From Mesostigma viride (taxonomy: Eukaryota; Streptophyta; Mesostigmatophyceae; Mesostigmatales; Mesostigmataceae), in contig RPFO01000154.1 in assembly GCA_009746045.1 (NCBI GenBank), positions 2,018,253-2,075,752 of the forward strand: a stretch of DNA of 57,500 nucleotides, written 5' to 3'. The notes beneath the pieces are model-generated. The model did no database searches, had not been told where the DNA came from, and was given only the letters and a program-made list of their open reading frames with translations. Positions 9,821 to 24,800 of the stretch are shown one piece after another. Position 1 is the first letter of the stretch. Each line of letters begins with the position of its first letter. A program made the translations under genes and the position numbers.

Positions 9821-12800
9821 GTGAGAGCGACGATGATGTTGGGTGTTTCGCCCCACGGTTGTGTTATTTCACGATGTTAACCGCATACGTGCTGGCTTGT
9901 TGAGGACTTCATTCATTTTGCATCCTGTCGGGAAAATGAATTCTTTCCCATATATTTTGGTGTTTGTCTGTGTATCCCTGGTCAATTTACCCGGGAAAAC
10001 ATTTTTGTGTGTGTGCGAGTGCAGGCCCGCCCGCTTTCTCCACCGACGAGATGAGGGCAGTTCTCGACGTTCACCACCTCGACGTCCGTGACCAGCTCTA
10101 CGAGCTGTTTGCCACGGACGACATGTTCAAGGGCAAGAAGGGTTTCTCGATGGTGAACTACGACGCAACCGTTGCGGTACGTGCTCTGGGGCTTTGCAAT
10201 TATGGAGCGGTCTCTTGGGTAGGGAGGATTTCTGGGTTGGGGGATTTCGCGCAGTCATGGCTCTGATAGACTCTGTCAAGACTCTGTCGTAGTTGCGGAG
10301 ACTAGACACAGGCGGGGGAGGGAGATATTTTAATGTGCATTTTGTATATTTTAATGTGCATCCATTTACAAAGTTATGGTCAACCAGAGTTTCACGAACG
10401 AACGCCATAGAAAATACATGAGATGGATTAGGCGGCATGTAGACCCCAAACCATGAACCCTAAACGCCATAGAAATCACCTCGACTGTTCTTGTGAAATG
10501 CCTGCAACTTGTTACCCTAGGTAGGTTCATCTTTTACGTTCATGTGTCCAGTCTTGCTGTTGTTGGTAGGTCATCATTGCTATCTTTGAAGTATATCTCG
10601 TTTGTCAACACCTTTATTTCCTATGCAGCAGGTTGATTTGCCATTTCGGTAAAATTGGCTGTGTTTCTTTTCCCTTCCCCTTACCTTCTGAAGGGGCTGC
10701 GTGAGCAGCATATGCCAGGCATCCCTCCTTTCCTTTTATTTTATTGCTGTATGTCACTATCACTTTCTCCCTCTGTTTTCTTTTCCAACCGCTCTGGAGG
10801 AGCTTCGTGAGAGGAAGTCGCTTTAAGGAGGCTGCGCATAAAGGAAACCAACGTGACCTGAGTAAAATGTGCTTACCCTTGTCATGTGAAACGTGTGAAA
10901 TGTGTTCCCCGTCCTGCCTTCTCTTCTTTCTTCCCTTCTCCTGTCCCTTCTCCTTCCAAGAGCTGCGCGAGAAGAACACGGCGCGCTCCCTCACCCTGTT
11001 CTACCGGCATATAAACTTGTGCTAACATCCCCCTCGGCTCGCTTGCAACCACCCAACAGGAGCTGCGCGAGAAGAACATGGCGCGCATCCTGCACCTGGT
11101 CAAGAAGGGCTGGTACAAAGGCTGCCTGTCCACCGACCCTAACGTGATGTGGCGTATGGCCGCCGTGGGCGAGGCGGTGGGGCTGTACGACCACTCGCTC
11201 GGCGTCAAGCTGGGCGTGCACTTCCAGCTGTGGTGGGTGCGAGGGAACTTGATGGGAGCATGCTAGGGGCGGATTAAGCGTGGCGGTGTGGATTTCTCTC
11301 CTTGCACAACATAAATGTATATAAATGCAAACGTCGAAATGTCGGTTCCGCCATGTCTTGTGTGACGCTGTGGTCCCCTGGCACGTGCGAGTACGCAATG
11401 AGGGCTGCAGCTCTGCCTCCTTGTCTTGCGGGACATTCCACGAGGGCGCAAGGGGTTGCGTTGCCCCGTTCGAGGTCTACAATTGGGAGCTGGCAGGTCG
11501 CGTTGCCCCGGTGGCATGTGGCGCTGGTGTTGTTGCGTCGCGTGCATGCTTTCCTCCCACCAAAGGTCCTGTAACTGCCCTAGGTTGTCCCCTATAGGCC
11601 GCTGCATGTCTCATGGACATCCCCCCGTGTGCTGTGATCTTCTCTTCCCCTGGGTGCGCCCCCTCCCCTCGCGATCCTGGTGCATTCGTGGCTGCCGCCG
11701 CGTCGGCATCACATAATGCATTCTGCGCGTCCGCATTCTGCGCGCTCCCCGCCTCGCCCATGTCTCCTGGATGCGCGCCGCCCTGCCGAGCGTCCGCCTG
11801 GTCCTGACGTTGTTGTTGTTTTTTCCCCATCGCCGAGGGGCCGCTTCTCGTGGATGCGCCCCCTCGTGGATGCGCCCTCCGTTGTTTTCGCTTGTTCATC
11901 CGCAAACGTGTTCGTTGGTCTCACTCATCGCGACTCCCGTGTGCCCCCATCTCCCTCCCATGTGCCCCCAGGGGCGGCTCCCTCCTCTTCCTGGGCACCG
12001 CGCGGCACCACGCCAAGTGGATCCCGGGGACCGAGACCTATCGCTACGCGGGGTGCTTCTGCCTCACCGAGCTGGGGCACGGGACCAACGTGCGTGCGCT
12101 CTTGGCGCCGCCCTCTTGCGCCTAGCTATAGCGCCGTCCTGTGGGATGATGTACTTGTGTGTGCGACATGTCGCGCTGGGGTCACGGGACCAATGTGCGC
12201 GCGCCCCGATTTAGTCTAGTTACAGAACACGCCAGACGTCCGTGGGCACGATGTGCACTATCCATTACACATCCAATATTCTATCCAATGCAAGTCATGT
12301 AGTGTGTCTTCGCATAGTTGACGTAGCGTTACATGCGAAAATTGACATGGATACGGTGCGCTTTGATACTCTGTGCTAGCGTCTGGTACGAGCCAAGCTG
12401 GGGCACGGGACCGTTGTGCGTTTGATAAACTAGGGAGTGTGATTTGTTGGTGAAATAGGGAAGATGATTCCCTGGTGAATAGGAAAGATGATTCCCTGGT
12501 GAATAGGGAAGATGATTCCCTGGTGAATAGGGAAGATGATTCCCTGGTGAATAGGGAAGATGATTCCCTGGTGAATAGGGAAGATGATTCCCTGGTGAAT
12601 AGGGAAGATGATTCCCTGGTGAATAGGGAAGATGATTCCCTGGTGAATAGGGAAGATGATTCCCTGGTGAATAGGGAAGATGATTCCCTGGTGAATAGGG
12701 AAGATGATTCCCTGGTGAATAGGGAAGATGATTCCCTGGTGAATAGGGAAGATGATTCCCTGGTGAATAGGGAAGATGAAGATGATTCCTTGGCGAAATA

Positions 12801-15800
12801 GGGAATATGGTTTGTGGATCAGTGCGCAATCGCGAACAAGGGCGCTTGGGCAACGGGACCGAGATGCAGGTAATGTGTCATTTCGTCGGCAATGGCGGGG
12901 AGCTTATCGCACCATACCTCAAACCAGGGAAGTGCCTGGGCGACTGGCTTGCAGTCCTTTGGTTTGCTTCCTGCTGCAGGCTGCCCAGGTTCCGATGCTT
13001 GCATCCCTGCCTCCTTCATCCATGCCTGCCAGTGCTGCGGCCTCAACCACTCATCTCTTCCTCCCCCCTGCCTGCTCCCCGTTTCCGCCCCCCGGTCAAG
13101 GAGTTGACCGCACACATAATCAACCGTCCTTTCCCTCGAACGCGCCCCCCCCCCCCCTTTTTGAGCCTTCCCCCCCCAGCCCCCCTACCCCAGCCTGCCA
13201 CTCACACGACCCACATACTTACAAATCATTGCCCTCCCCCCTGCCGCCTGGCCTTCCCCTCCCCCCCCTCGCCCCCAGGTGCGCGGCATCGAGACTTTGG
13301 CCACTTACGACGCGAGCACGCAGGAGTTCGTCATCACCACGCCATGCGACTCGGCGCAGAAATACTGGATCGGGGGCGCGGCGCTGGTGAGTGTGCGCGT
13401 GATGGGGTGCTGAAGACGCTAGTAAGGGTTGTTGTATGCGTGCAACCGTACGGGATCACTGGCACGACGCTGGTGGGTGGACAGCACACTTTGTGGTACG
13501 AACGTGAGTATTTGTGCTGGCGGGAGGGCAGGGAGGATTGTCAGGTGCAGGAGGTATTAATACCTCGCGGGCGCACTGGTGAGTTTATCTTTGATGACGT
13601 GATGAGGATGTAAGTTGATGACGCGGTGAGGATGGGAGGGAGGGTTGTCAAGAAGTTTCAAAAGTACTGGGTCGATTGTGCGGCGTCGGTCGGTCTGTGG
13701 ACATATGTGCAGTAGCCTGTGAAAGTCTGCTGGGCTTTTCAAGTCTGTTTCTTTTTGCTCATCGCTTCTGTTTCTTTTGCCCCTTTGCTTGCCGTTTGCT
13801 GATAACTATGCTTGCCCTTGACTTGGCGTTGTAAAAAAAAAAAAACTAAGTAAGGGGCGGAGAAGCCTGCTGCGCTGTTGGCCTTTTGCCGTCTCTCGCG
13901 GGTCTTTGCAGCACGCCAACCACACCGTCTGCTTTGCGCAGCTGCACATGGGCGGCGAGAACAAGGGCGTGCACGCGTTCATCGTGCGCATCCGCGAGGA
14001 CGACGGGACCACGCGCGTGGGCGTGCGCATCGCCGACAACGGGCACAAGACGGGCCTCAATGGCATCGACAACGGGCGCGTGTGGTGAGAATGTACCCTC
14101 TTCGTGGGATCATAGTCAACGTCATGGCTTGGCCCACATTGGTTAGGCCTGGTGTGGACAACGGGCGTGTGTGGTGAGAATGTACCCTCTTCGTGGGATC
14201 ATAGTCAACGTCATTGGTTGGCCCACATTGGTTAGGCCTGGTGTGGACAACGGGCGTGTGTGGTGAGCGTGTACCCTCTTCGTGGGATCATAGTCAACGT
14301 CATTGGTTGGCCCACATTGGTTAGGCCTGGTGTGGACAACGGGCGTGTGTGGTGAGCGTGTACCCTCTTCGTGGGATCATAGTCAACGTCATGGCTTGGC
14401 CCACATTGGTTAGGCCTGGTGTGGACAACGGGCGTGTGTGGTGAGCGTGTACCCTCTTCGTGGGATCATAGTCAACGTCATTGGTTGGCCCACATTGGTT
14501 AGGCCTGGTGTGGACAACGGGCGTGTGTGGTGAGCGTGTACCCTCTTCGTGGGATCATAGTCAACGTCATTGCTTGGCCCACATTGGTTAGGCCTGGTGT
14601 GGACAACGGGCGTGTGTGGTGAGCGTGTACCCTCTTCGTGGGATCATAGTCAACGTCATTGGTTGGCCCACATTGGTTAGGCCTGGTGTGGACAACGGGC
14701 GTGTGTGGTGAGCGTGTACCCTCTTCGTGGGATCATAGTCAACGTCATTGGTTGGCCCACATTGGTTAGGCCTGGTGTGGACAACGGGCGTGTGTGGTGA
14801 GCGTGTACCCTCTTCGTGGGATCATAGTCAACGTCATTGCTTGGCCCACATTGGTTAGGCCTGGTGTGGACAACGGGCGTGTGTGGTGAGCGTGTACCCT
14901 CTTCGTGGGATCATAGTCAACGTCATGGCTTGGCCCACATTGGTTAGGCCTGGTGTGGACAACGGGCGTGTGTGGTGAGCGTGTACCCTCTTCGTGGGAT
15001 CATAGTCAACGTCATTGGTTGGCCCACATTGGTTAGGCCTGGTGTGGACAACGGGCGTGTGTGGTGAGCGTGTACCCTCTTCGTGGGATCATAGTCAACG
15101 TCATTGGTTGGCCCACATTGGTTAGGCCTGGTGTGGACAACGGGCGTGTGTGGTGAGCGTGTACCCTCTTCGTGGGATCATAGTCAACGTCATTGGTTGG
15201 CCCACATTGGTTAGGCCTGGTGTGGACAACGGGCGTGTGTGGTGAGCGTGTACCCTCTTCGTGGGATCATAGTCAACGTCATTGGTTGGCCCACATTGGT
15301 TAGGCCTGGTGTGGACAACGGGCGTGTGTGGTGAGAATGTACCCTCTTCGTGGGATCATAGTCAACGTCATTGGTTGGCCCACATTGGTTAGGCCTGGTG
15401 TGGACAACGGGCGTGTGTGGTGAGCGTGTACCCTCTTCGTGGGATCATAGTCAACGTCATTGGTTGGCCCACATTGGTTAGGCCTGGTGTGGACAACGGG
15501 CGTGTGTGGTGAGCGTGTACCCTCTTCGTGGGATCATAGTCAACGTCATTGGTTGGCCCACATTGGTTAGGCCTGGTGTGGACAACGGGCGTGTGTGGTG
15601 AGCGTGTACCCTCTTCGTGGGATCATAGTCAACGTCATTGGTTGGCCCACATTGGTTAGGCCTGGTGTGGACAACGGGCGTGTGTGGTGAGCGTGTACCC
15701 TCTTCGTGGGATCATAGTCAACGTCATTGGTTGGCCCACATTGGTTAGGCCTGGTGTGGACAACGGGCGTGTGTGGTGAGCGTGTACCCTCTTCGTGGGA

Positions 15801-18800
15801 TCATAGTCAACGTCATTGCTTGGCCCACATTGGTTAGGCCTGGTGTGGACAACGGGCGTGTGTGGTGAGCGTGTACCCTCTTCGTGGGATCATAGTCAAC
15901 GTCATTGGTTGGCCCACATTGGTTAGGCCTGGTGTGGACAACGGGCGTGTGTGGTGAGCGTGTACCCTCTTCGTGGGATCATAGTCAACGTCATTGGTTG
16001 GCCCACATTGGTTAGGCCTGGTGTGGACAACGGGCGCGTGTGGTGAGGTACCCTTTCATCCCCTCGTCCCACCCCTAGTGCCATAGGCCTGGTGTGGACA
16101 ACGGGCGTGTGTGGTGAGGTACCCTTTCATCCCCTCGTCCCACCCCTAGTGCCATAGGCCTGGTGTGGACAACGGGCGTGTGTGGTGAGGTACCCTTTCA
16201 TCCCCTCGTCCCACCCCTAGTGCCATAGGCCTGGTGTGGACAACGGGCGTGTGTGGTGAGGTACCCTTTCATCCCCTCGTCCCACCCCTAGTGCCATAGG
16301 CCTGGTGTGGACAACGGGCGCGTGTGGTGAGGTACCCTTTCATCCCCTCGTCCCACCCCTAGTGCCATAGGCCTGGTGTGGACAACGGGCGCGTGTGGTG
16401 AGGTACCCTTTCATCCCCTCGTCCCACCCCTAGTGCCATAGGCCTGGTGTGGACAACGGGCGTGTGTGGTGAGGTACCCTTTCATCCCCTCGTCCCACCC
16501 CTAGTGCCATAGGCCTGGTGTGGACAACGGGCGTGTGTGGTGAGGTACCCTTTCATCCCCTCGTCCCACCCCTAGTGCCATAGGCCTGGTGTGGACAACG
16601 GGCGTGTGTGGTGAGGTACCCTTTCATCCCCTCGTCCCACCCCTAGTGCCATAGGCCTGGTGTGGACAACGGGCGTGTGTGGTGAGGTACCCTTTCATCC
16701 CCTCGTCCCACCCCTAGTGCCATAGGCCTGGTGTGGACAACGGGCGTGTGTGGTGAGGTACCCTTTCATCCCCTCGTCCCACCCCTAGTGCCATAGGCCT
16801 GGTGTGGACAACGGGCGTGTGTGGTGAGGTACCCTTTCATCCCCTCGTCCCACCCCTAGTGCCATAGGCCTGGTGTGGACAACGGGCGTGTGTGGTGAGC
16901 GTGTACCCTCTTCGTGGGATCATAGTCAACGTCATTGGTTGGCCCACATTGGTTAGGCCTGGTGTGGACAACGGGCGTGTGTGGTGAGGTACCCTTTCAT
17001 CCCCTCGTCCCACCCCTAGTGCCATAGGCCTGGTGTGGACAACGGGCGTGTGTGGTGAGGTACCCTTTCATCCCCTCGTCCCACCCCTAGTGCCATAGGC
17101 CTGGTGTGGACAACGGGCGTGTGTGGTGAGGTACCCTTTCATCCCCTCGTCCCACCCCTAGTGCCATAGGCCTGGTGTGGACAACGGGCGTGTGTGGTGA
17201 GGTACCCTTTCATCCCCTCGTCCCACCCCTAGTGCCATAGGCCTGGTGTGGACAACGGGCGTGTGTGGTGAGGTACCCTTTCATCCCCTCGTCCCACCCC
17301 TAGTGCCATAGGCCTGGTGTGGACAACGGGCGTGTGTGGTGAGGTACCCTTTCATCCCCTCGTCCCACCCCTAGTGCCATAGGCCTGGTGTGGACAACGG
17401 GCGTGTGTGGTGAGGTACCCTTTCATCCCCTCGTCCCACCCCTAGTGCCATAGGCCTGGTGTGGACAACGGGCGTGTGTGGTGAGGTACCCTTTCATCCC
17501 CTCGTCCCACCCCTAGTGCCAGACCTGATTGATCTAGAAAAGAAAAGAAAAGAAAAGAAAAGAAATAGCTGTTTCCTCCGTTTATTTCCCTCGCATCCCC
17601 ACTTTGCGTGCCGAGGGTGGACGGCTTAAAGGTTACGGCTTACGGCTACCCCCCAGCCCCACCACACCCCACCCTTCCGCTTGTCCAGGGTCGATGGCTA
17701 ACCGATCCCCTTTCCTCCCCATCCCTTGCCCAGGCTTGATGGCTCACATCTTCCGTCCCTCCCCACCCTGTGTTTGTCCCAGGTTTGACGGCGTGCGAGT
17801 GCCGCGGGAGAACATGCTCAACGCGGTGGCGGACGTCACGCCGGAGGGTGTCTACAAGAGCGAGTACAAGGACCCCGACGCGGTGCGTGCTGTTTGTCGG
17901 TGGGCCCTAGCAGCTACAGAAGCTATGGAAGCTGTAGAAGCTATAGAACCTAAAGAAGCTGAATGTGTGTCCTGGAATGTGCGCTAGTGAGGGCGTGTAC
18001 AAGAGCGAGTGCAGGGACCCAAACGCGGTGGGTGGAGAGTGGTGCTGTAAACCTCGTGCACAATGGGTTGAGTTGGGTGGCTGTGGCTTGTGTGCGCCCG
18101 TTCGCCGTTCCCGGGGCGGTGCCAGGCATGTTTCATCGAAAACCCCGTCTCAGGCAACGCTAGTGAACTACAACCCTTGATGATGCGAGATGAACTTCAA
18201 AAAATTAGTAAGCGGCACGCAGCAAGCGGTGGCCCCCGGGGCCGCAGTGGCAGGGGTGGTGGTGGTTACGTGTGGCGTTTTTTTACGTTGTTGTCTCGAA
18301 AGCCATGGATAGTGATGCAGGTAGGCCTAATGAATGCATATACCCCGTTAGCTGGCCAAGGAGTTGCTCTTCCTTGTATGAATCCCATACACCAAGAGAC
18401 TCTCCAGGCAGGGCCAGGAGCCCAGGGCCAACCGATGGGGTACTCGGCACGGCGTTGCCGGGGTGCTGGCCCTGCCTGGAGCGTCTCTTGGTGGCAACAG
18501 ACCGTTTCTAGGAATGGCAACTCCAACATTATTGCAAGCCAACCCCCTTTCATTAGGGGGTTGCTTTGCGAAGCCGTAGTCCTAGAGGCTGTGCTAGGCT
18601 TGGCAGTTGTGAGTTAGCGTATGACAAGACCGTGTTTCCCATGCGATAGCTCGAGTGTACCTCCTAGTACGCCTCCGAGTGCGGCCCCTGGCAGTGCCAA
18701 AACCACGTTCCAAATCTGCGTGCGCCACAGCCTCAGGGTGCATACGGTCTCGTCCCATCGCCCCTGCTGCCTGTGCTGTGCTGTGCGCTGTCGTTGTTTT

Positions 18801-21800
18801 TGTTGTGCCACCGCACCTTGCGTCTTGATATTGCCACCGCGGAAAACCGTGGGTTGTTGGTGGCCCGCATCACGGGGGGTTGACTCGGTGTGTCTCTCGC
18901 TGCACTGTTATGTCCTGCCGTGTGCCACCTGACCGTTTCTGTCAATTGGCTGTGCCCCTTGGCTGTGCCCCTTGGCTGTTTCTGTCCTGCCATGCGGTGC
19001 ACTTGGCTACACTTACGCCTGCTCGGGGGTGCGCAGCGGTTCGCCGCGTTCATGGCGCCGCTGACGGGCGGCCGTGTCAGCATCTGCCTCAACTCGGTCA
19101 ACCAGTCCAAGGTGAGGGGGGGGGAAGAAGGCAGTCCAAGGTCATATGTCAAGCCCAAGGTAGGCAGTTAGAGCTCTTGCCCGCACTTGTCATGTAGGGC
19201 TGAGACTGGCCATGATAGTTTGGCCTAATGCAAAGGTAGTGCACCTGGATACTCTGCCGCGTGCCTACACTTGGGCGGCCAATCCAAGGTGGGGGGGGGT
19301 GAACGAAATCCGACACAACCGCAAGCCAACCCTTTTAAGGCCTAGTCACAAACCCTAGACCATTGGTCGAAGGTGAGGGGCAAGGGGCACGTGGGGTTGG
19401 AACGAAACCCGAAACCCTGAACCAGTGCACGCTGAGGGGGCGGAAATGGTGCGGATCCTTATTTAGGCCTTCAATGCACGTGTTTCCATCACTGTTACTT
19501 TGCCACACACCTGTTGTGTAGAGAAAATAGAAAAGAGTATGAGGTCAAGCACGAGTTCATCCTCAAGGCCACCTAGCGTGTGACTCTATGCTGATGCTAT
19601 GGTTTTGTGTGTAAGATGGGAAGAATGCGGCACTGTGTTTAGCCTCAGTTGGTAAAACACATTGTGTGCTTCCCTCCCTTCTTCCCCTCTCTGCCCCCAA
19701 GTCATCAGGAAATTTAGTACGAGGTTGTATTTGCCTGATGCGGGGTGTATCGAACTGTTTGGTCATGAAGATTACTTAACTGTCGTAATTTATACTGTGG
19801 CACTTTCTGATCTAGGTTGGGTGCCTTTCCCCCCTCCGTTCCTTCTTCCCCGTCTTCTCTCCTGTGCCCCCTGGGTCAGGTAGGCAGTAAACAGCCCTAC
19901 TTTCTAGAAAGTGAATAGCCCTACTTTCTAGAAAGTGAATAGCCGTGCTCTCTAGAAAGTGAATAGCCCTGCTTTCTCAAGGAAAACAGCCCTATTTTCT
20001 TGAAATCAAACAGCCCTACTTTGTGTACTTGTGGGTCAATTTCCTTCGATTGCTTTCTCGCATCCAAGTACCCCACTCTCTGTCCAGGCGGCCCTGACAA
20101 CAGCAAAGAATGAAGCGCCTTTCTTACATTCTCCACTCACAACAGGCTCGCAATAATGTTTCCTGCCACTGATACTTCCTCCCATCTTCCCCTCGGTCTC
20201 CAGGTGGGCCTGACGACATCTCTGCGCTACGCCCTCACGCGGCGCGCGTTTGCGGCCGCCCCGGGCCAAGAGGAGATCCCCCTCCTAAACTACCCAAGCC
20301 ACCAGCGGCGGCTGCTGCCCCTGCTCGCGCGCACGTGAGTGGGCCCACGTACATCTCCTCTCCTTTGCAGTATTTTGGGCCGCACCACCCACCGTGGACA
20401 CTTGCTCTTGTGCTGTCGCTCCTGCGCAGATGAGTGGCCTGCAGATCCGTTCTTCTCTCTTATTTTCTTGCAGCTGTTGTCGCAGCTGTTGTCGCAGCTG
20501 TTGTCGCAGCTGTCGTTGCAGCTGTTGTCGCAGCTGTTGTCGCAGCTGTTGCTGCAGCTGTTGTTGCAGCTGTTGTTGCAGCTGTTATTGCAGCTGTTGT
20601 TGCAGCTGGTTTTGCAGCTTTTGTTGCAGCTGTTGTCGTAGCTTTTGTTGCAGCTGTTATTCTTGCAGCTCGTGCAGGGCCCCCGGCACCGCCCCCAGCA
20701 GCCATCAGCAGCCACCGGCACACACGGAACGATTCCATTTCCGTACTATGTCAACATTTCTGTGTCCGAGCTACGCGCTCCCGTTTGCATCCAAATCACA
20801 AACACTGTCCGCTGGTAAGGTTCATGGTATCCTCTGGTAAGGTTGTAATGTCGCGCTTACAGATTCCAGATACATGCTCCAGTTTACGGCCAACGACCTC
20901 AAGGTCATGTTCTAACACCCGGTGCTTCCTATTGTACTTTGTTTGCTTATTAATCTACGCTTACTCTGCCCCACCTGCGCGCTCCAGTTTGCGGCCAACG
21001 ACGTCAAGGCGAAATAGCTGACACCTGCATGCTATTTTTTTCCCTTTCCTATATGGTTTTAAACGTCTATTATCTCTACTCTTTTGTATTCCAGTTACGC
21101 GCTCCAATTTGCGGCCAACGACCTCAAGGCCAAGTACATCGCCGTCATGTCTGGTTCCCCCGGCTCGTCAGCCAAGGTCGTCCACGTCATGTCATCGGGC
21201 TACAAGGCGCTGCTCTCCTGGCACATGCTCACCACGCTGCAGGTGCGTGTGCGCTCTGTTGGCTATCGCGTTGGAATGATTATGCTGACCACGCTGCAGG
21301 CGGGTGGGTTGGCCTGTGTTGGCGCATGCTCACCACGCTGCAGGTGGGTGGGTCCGCGCTCGGTTCTTCTTCGTGCCGCGTCCTGTAGCGGGCCCTGACT
21401 TTGTGCACATGCATTTTCTTCATTTCATTTGCAAGATGCATTCTCCGGGTAGTCTGGCCACTGTGCCTTGCCATCCAGCTTTCTGTACTAAGACAGCCCA
21501 CAAGCCATCGCCTGGTCCCCGTGCGCCCTTGCCGTGCGCCATCACACCGTGCCGTGTGCCCATCATCGATCTTGTGCCGTGTGTCGTCGCGGCGTGCCGT
21601 TTGCCAGGAGTGCCGCGAGGCCACAGGCGGCCAGGGCTACCGCACAGAAAACCGCATCGGCATCCTGCGCAGCGAGCACGACATCGAGACGTCGTTCGAG
21701 GGCGACAACAACGTGCTCATGCAGCAGGTTGGTGACGGCTGACGGAACTATTATATAATAATCATGCTGATAGAACGTCATGCTGATGTAACATGAGGGC

Positions 21801-24800
21801 GACAACAACGTGCTCAGGCAGCAGGTGGGTGACGGACAGAAGCAAATGCCCTGGTGCAGCAGGCAAGCACCAAACCCACATGCTCAGGCAGCAGGTGGGT
21901 GACAACTAATGGACGGAACCAGATGCTCCGGTGCAACCGGCAATGCAACAGGCAAGTAAGTATGTAAGTACTTGCGCAGCAGGCAAGTGCCTAACCGACT
22001 GCAGGTGGGTTGATGGAAAAAAGCAAAACAGCATGCATGAGAGGTAGGCATTTGGGGCCGTGGGCGGTTGCAGTAGGCAGGGAAGACAATTGGGTAGGGG
22101 GACATGATGCTGGGTAGGGGGACATGATACTGGGTAGGGGGACATGATGCTGGGTAGGGGGGCATGATACTGGGTAGGGGGGCACCCTGATTCGGATGAT
22201 GGCACGGGGTGGTGCATCCATCGCATGCTGAAATGGACATTGGGTTTCTGCAGCCAGTCGGCGGATGATGAAGGAGCGGTGGAGGAGGGCAGGTGAGCAA
22301 GGCACTCCCGCGGGACGACTGATCATTGGTTTCTATCAAAAAAGAGTTGTTTAATTTGGAGTTGAATAACTCACTGCCCCCCCCCTACCCCCCACCCCCC
22401 CTCTTGTGACTGCGTGCGGGTTCCCCTCTCTCTCATGCGCTTGGTCTCGTGGACATGTCTCCTTGATGTCTCCCCCGCCCCCGAACCTGCAGGTGGGCAA
22501 GTCGCTGCTTGCAGGATTAACCACCCACCCCTCGGGTGTTTGTGTGCCTCTAACCAGCCCTTCCTACTTGCTCGTGTCCTTGATTATGTTATATATTATC
22601 GTGAATGCATTCCCCCGGTCCCTACCCTTGCCGCAGGTGAGCAAGGCGCTGCTGCAGGACTATGCAGCCGCCAAGCGCAAGCAGGCGCCCATGGTGGGCC
22701 TGGGCATGGAGCACATGAACGGGCAGCGGCCGGTGCTGCCAAAGTCGGTCAACGTCGACACCCTGCGCGACTACGGTTACCAGGTACGCAACATGCGACC
22801 CTTATTTGTGCGGGCCCTTGTAACATGCGGGCCCTTATTTGTGCATCGCGCCGTACGGTGTGCTTACTTTATATAGTACACGTCCTGGGCCGTCCACAAA
22901 CCCTGTACCGTATGCTTGGTTTCATGTATTGTGCGTGGCATGGCCTTTGTTTGTGCATCGAATGGCTTGTTTCATGATGTATCGTGGGTGGCATGGCTCT
23001 GGCCGACCTCACCACGCTGCGCGACTGCCAGGTACGCCCATCGGGCGGGCGCGTGCTTTTGCGGGTGGTTTGATGAATGTGTGGTAGGTGTCATAAGTCC
23101 ACACGCTGCGTGACTATGTTCACCGTGTATTGGGTGGCACCGCTTCCCACTCCCACTCCCGCTCCCCACAGTCTTTGCCCCTACCATCCCAAAGCGCTTC
23201 TCGGTTCTTTCCCCCCTTTCCCAATTTCCCGCTGCCACTGGCATTTACTGACTGGTGTTTTAGACTCGCAGCTGGGCCCTGTTCCAGCTGGCCCTATCTA
23301 ATCTAGTGTTGTGCGCCCCATCTTTGCGTGCTCCCTCCCATTCCCGGCTCCTGATACGCACAGCTGGCCCTGTTCCAGCTGGCAGAGCGCGACCTGCTGC
23401 AGCGGCTGGGCCGCGAGATGGGCGAGCGCGTGGCCGACGGCACCTCCCTCTTCGACGCGTTCAACCAGGCCTACCTGCTGGCCGCCGCGCTGGGCCGCGC
23501 GCACAGCGAGCGCCAGATCCTGGAGACGTTTCAGCGCAACATCACCCAGAAGACGGGTGCCATCAAGGTGGGGGATGCGGGCCCTTTTTCCCCATCACTA
23601 CTGAAGGGGGGCTGTAAACTTACATCTGTTATGATAATTAGGCTGTTATTACACTATGATGATATAATATCGTGGTGAAAGCCGGCATAGTCAAGCTGGG
23701 CGCTTTTTTTTGCTACTATGCCACAGGGAGGAGAATATTTACGTGGCACACAAACAAAGGTGGCACCGTGCCGGGCGGTTTGCACAAAAAACGCAACATA
23801 GTTCACCACGGCATACTGCAACGTGTGCCCACGCGGCATCGTTTCATCTGTATGAGCTTCGCTGTTTGCGTTTCGAACCGTCTGCTGGCGATGCCTGTGC
23901 ACCTTTTGCCGGCGATTTTTTTTTTTTCTCCTCGCGACACGTATGCCTGTCGTATGCTGTGACTTTTCTCTTCTGACGACACACCGTCATAATTCTCCTC
24001 TCAGGACACGTATGACTGTCCTCTACTGACTATACTCTTCTGATGACACACCATCATAGTTCTCTATTTCCTGCTCACGGCACATCATGTGTTCTCTCCT
24101 CATGCATGGTCGGATGCCCACAATCCCACAGATCCCCAACCACAGGTCGTGCTCATCATCTGTGCAACTGTGTCTTATTCGCGTATCGGATTTGCCGCCT
24201 GTTAGTTCTTACCGGTGGTTGTTCTGTTCACTGCCACGGTGTCGTCCGCTTGCTTTGTGGGTGACGTCCGCCAGGTCGTACTCGAGCTGCTCCGCAACCT
24301 CTACTTCCTCAAAGTCGTTGACGAGGACCCCGTCTTTCTGCGGTCAGTGCGCTGCTTCTTTAGCAGCGTACACTATAGTGGGCTTTATGCCACAGTATTG
24401 GTCGCTTTGTCCCCTACACGCCGTCAACGAGGGCCCCGTCTTCCTGCGGTCAGTGCGCGTCTAATGTTAGGGCGTTTGCTACGCTCTATAGCGTAGTGCT
24501 GAAGACTATTTTTGCCTTCTCCCAGAAAGTGAGACTGCGGTCGTGAGATGTTGGGATATTCGACTCCCTTCCTTTCGCACATTGCCCCGGCGCCAGGCAC
24601 ACCAGAACTGTGCACACTGCCCCGCGGCATCTGCACTAGAACCTAGCACATTGCCCTGCGGCACGTACACTATACACTAGAACCGTACACTAGAACGTGT
24701 GTGAGCGTGGAGCAGTCGCAGGTGATGCACTCTGCTGCCTCCATGACCATTGACCACTGCTGCCGTCATCATCCATCATGCCTACCCCTGTTTCTCCATG

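Noticed and set aside
11477-11905. Minus-strand 142-codon frame in oxidase intron 3
   Set aside because: Ala/Gly/Arg-rich composition from GC-rich intron sequence; no domain and no supporting context.
14068-17520. CRISPR array
   Set aside because: The 71/89-bp units are contiguous with only two recurring spacer types, lie inside a eukaryotic intron, and derive from the adjacent exon end. There are no unique spacers or cas genes.
20434-21021. 195-codon Ala/Val-rich frame
   Set aside because: Arises from the 12-bp CAGCTG repeat in intron 9 and runs through echo copies of exon 10 in the wrong frame.
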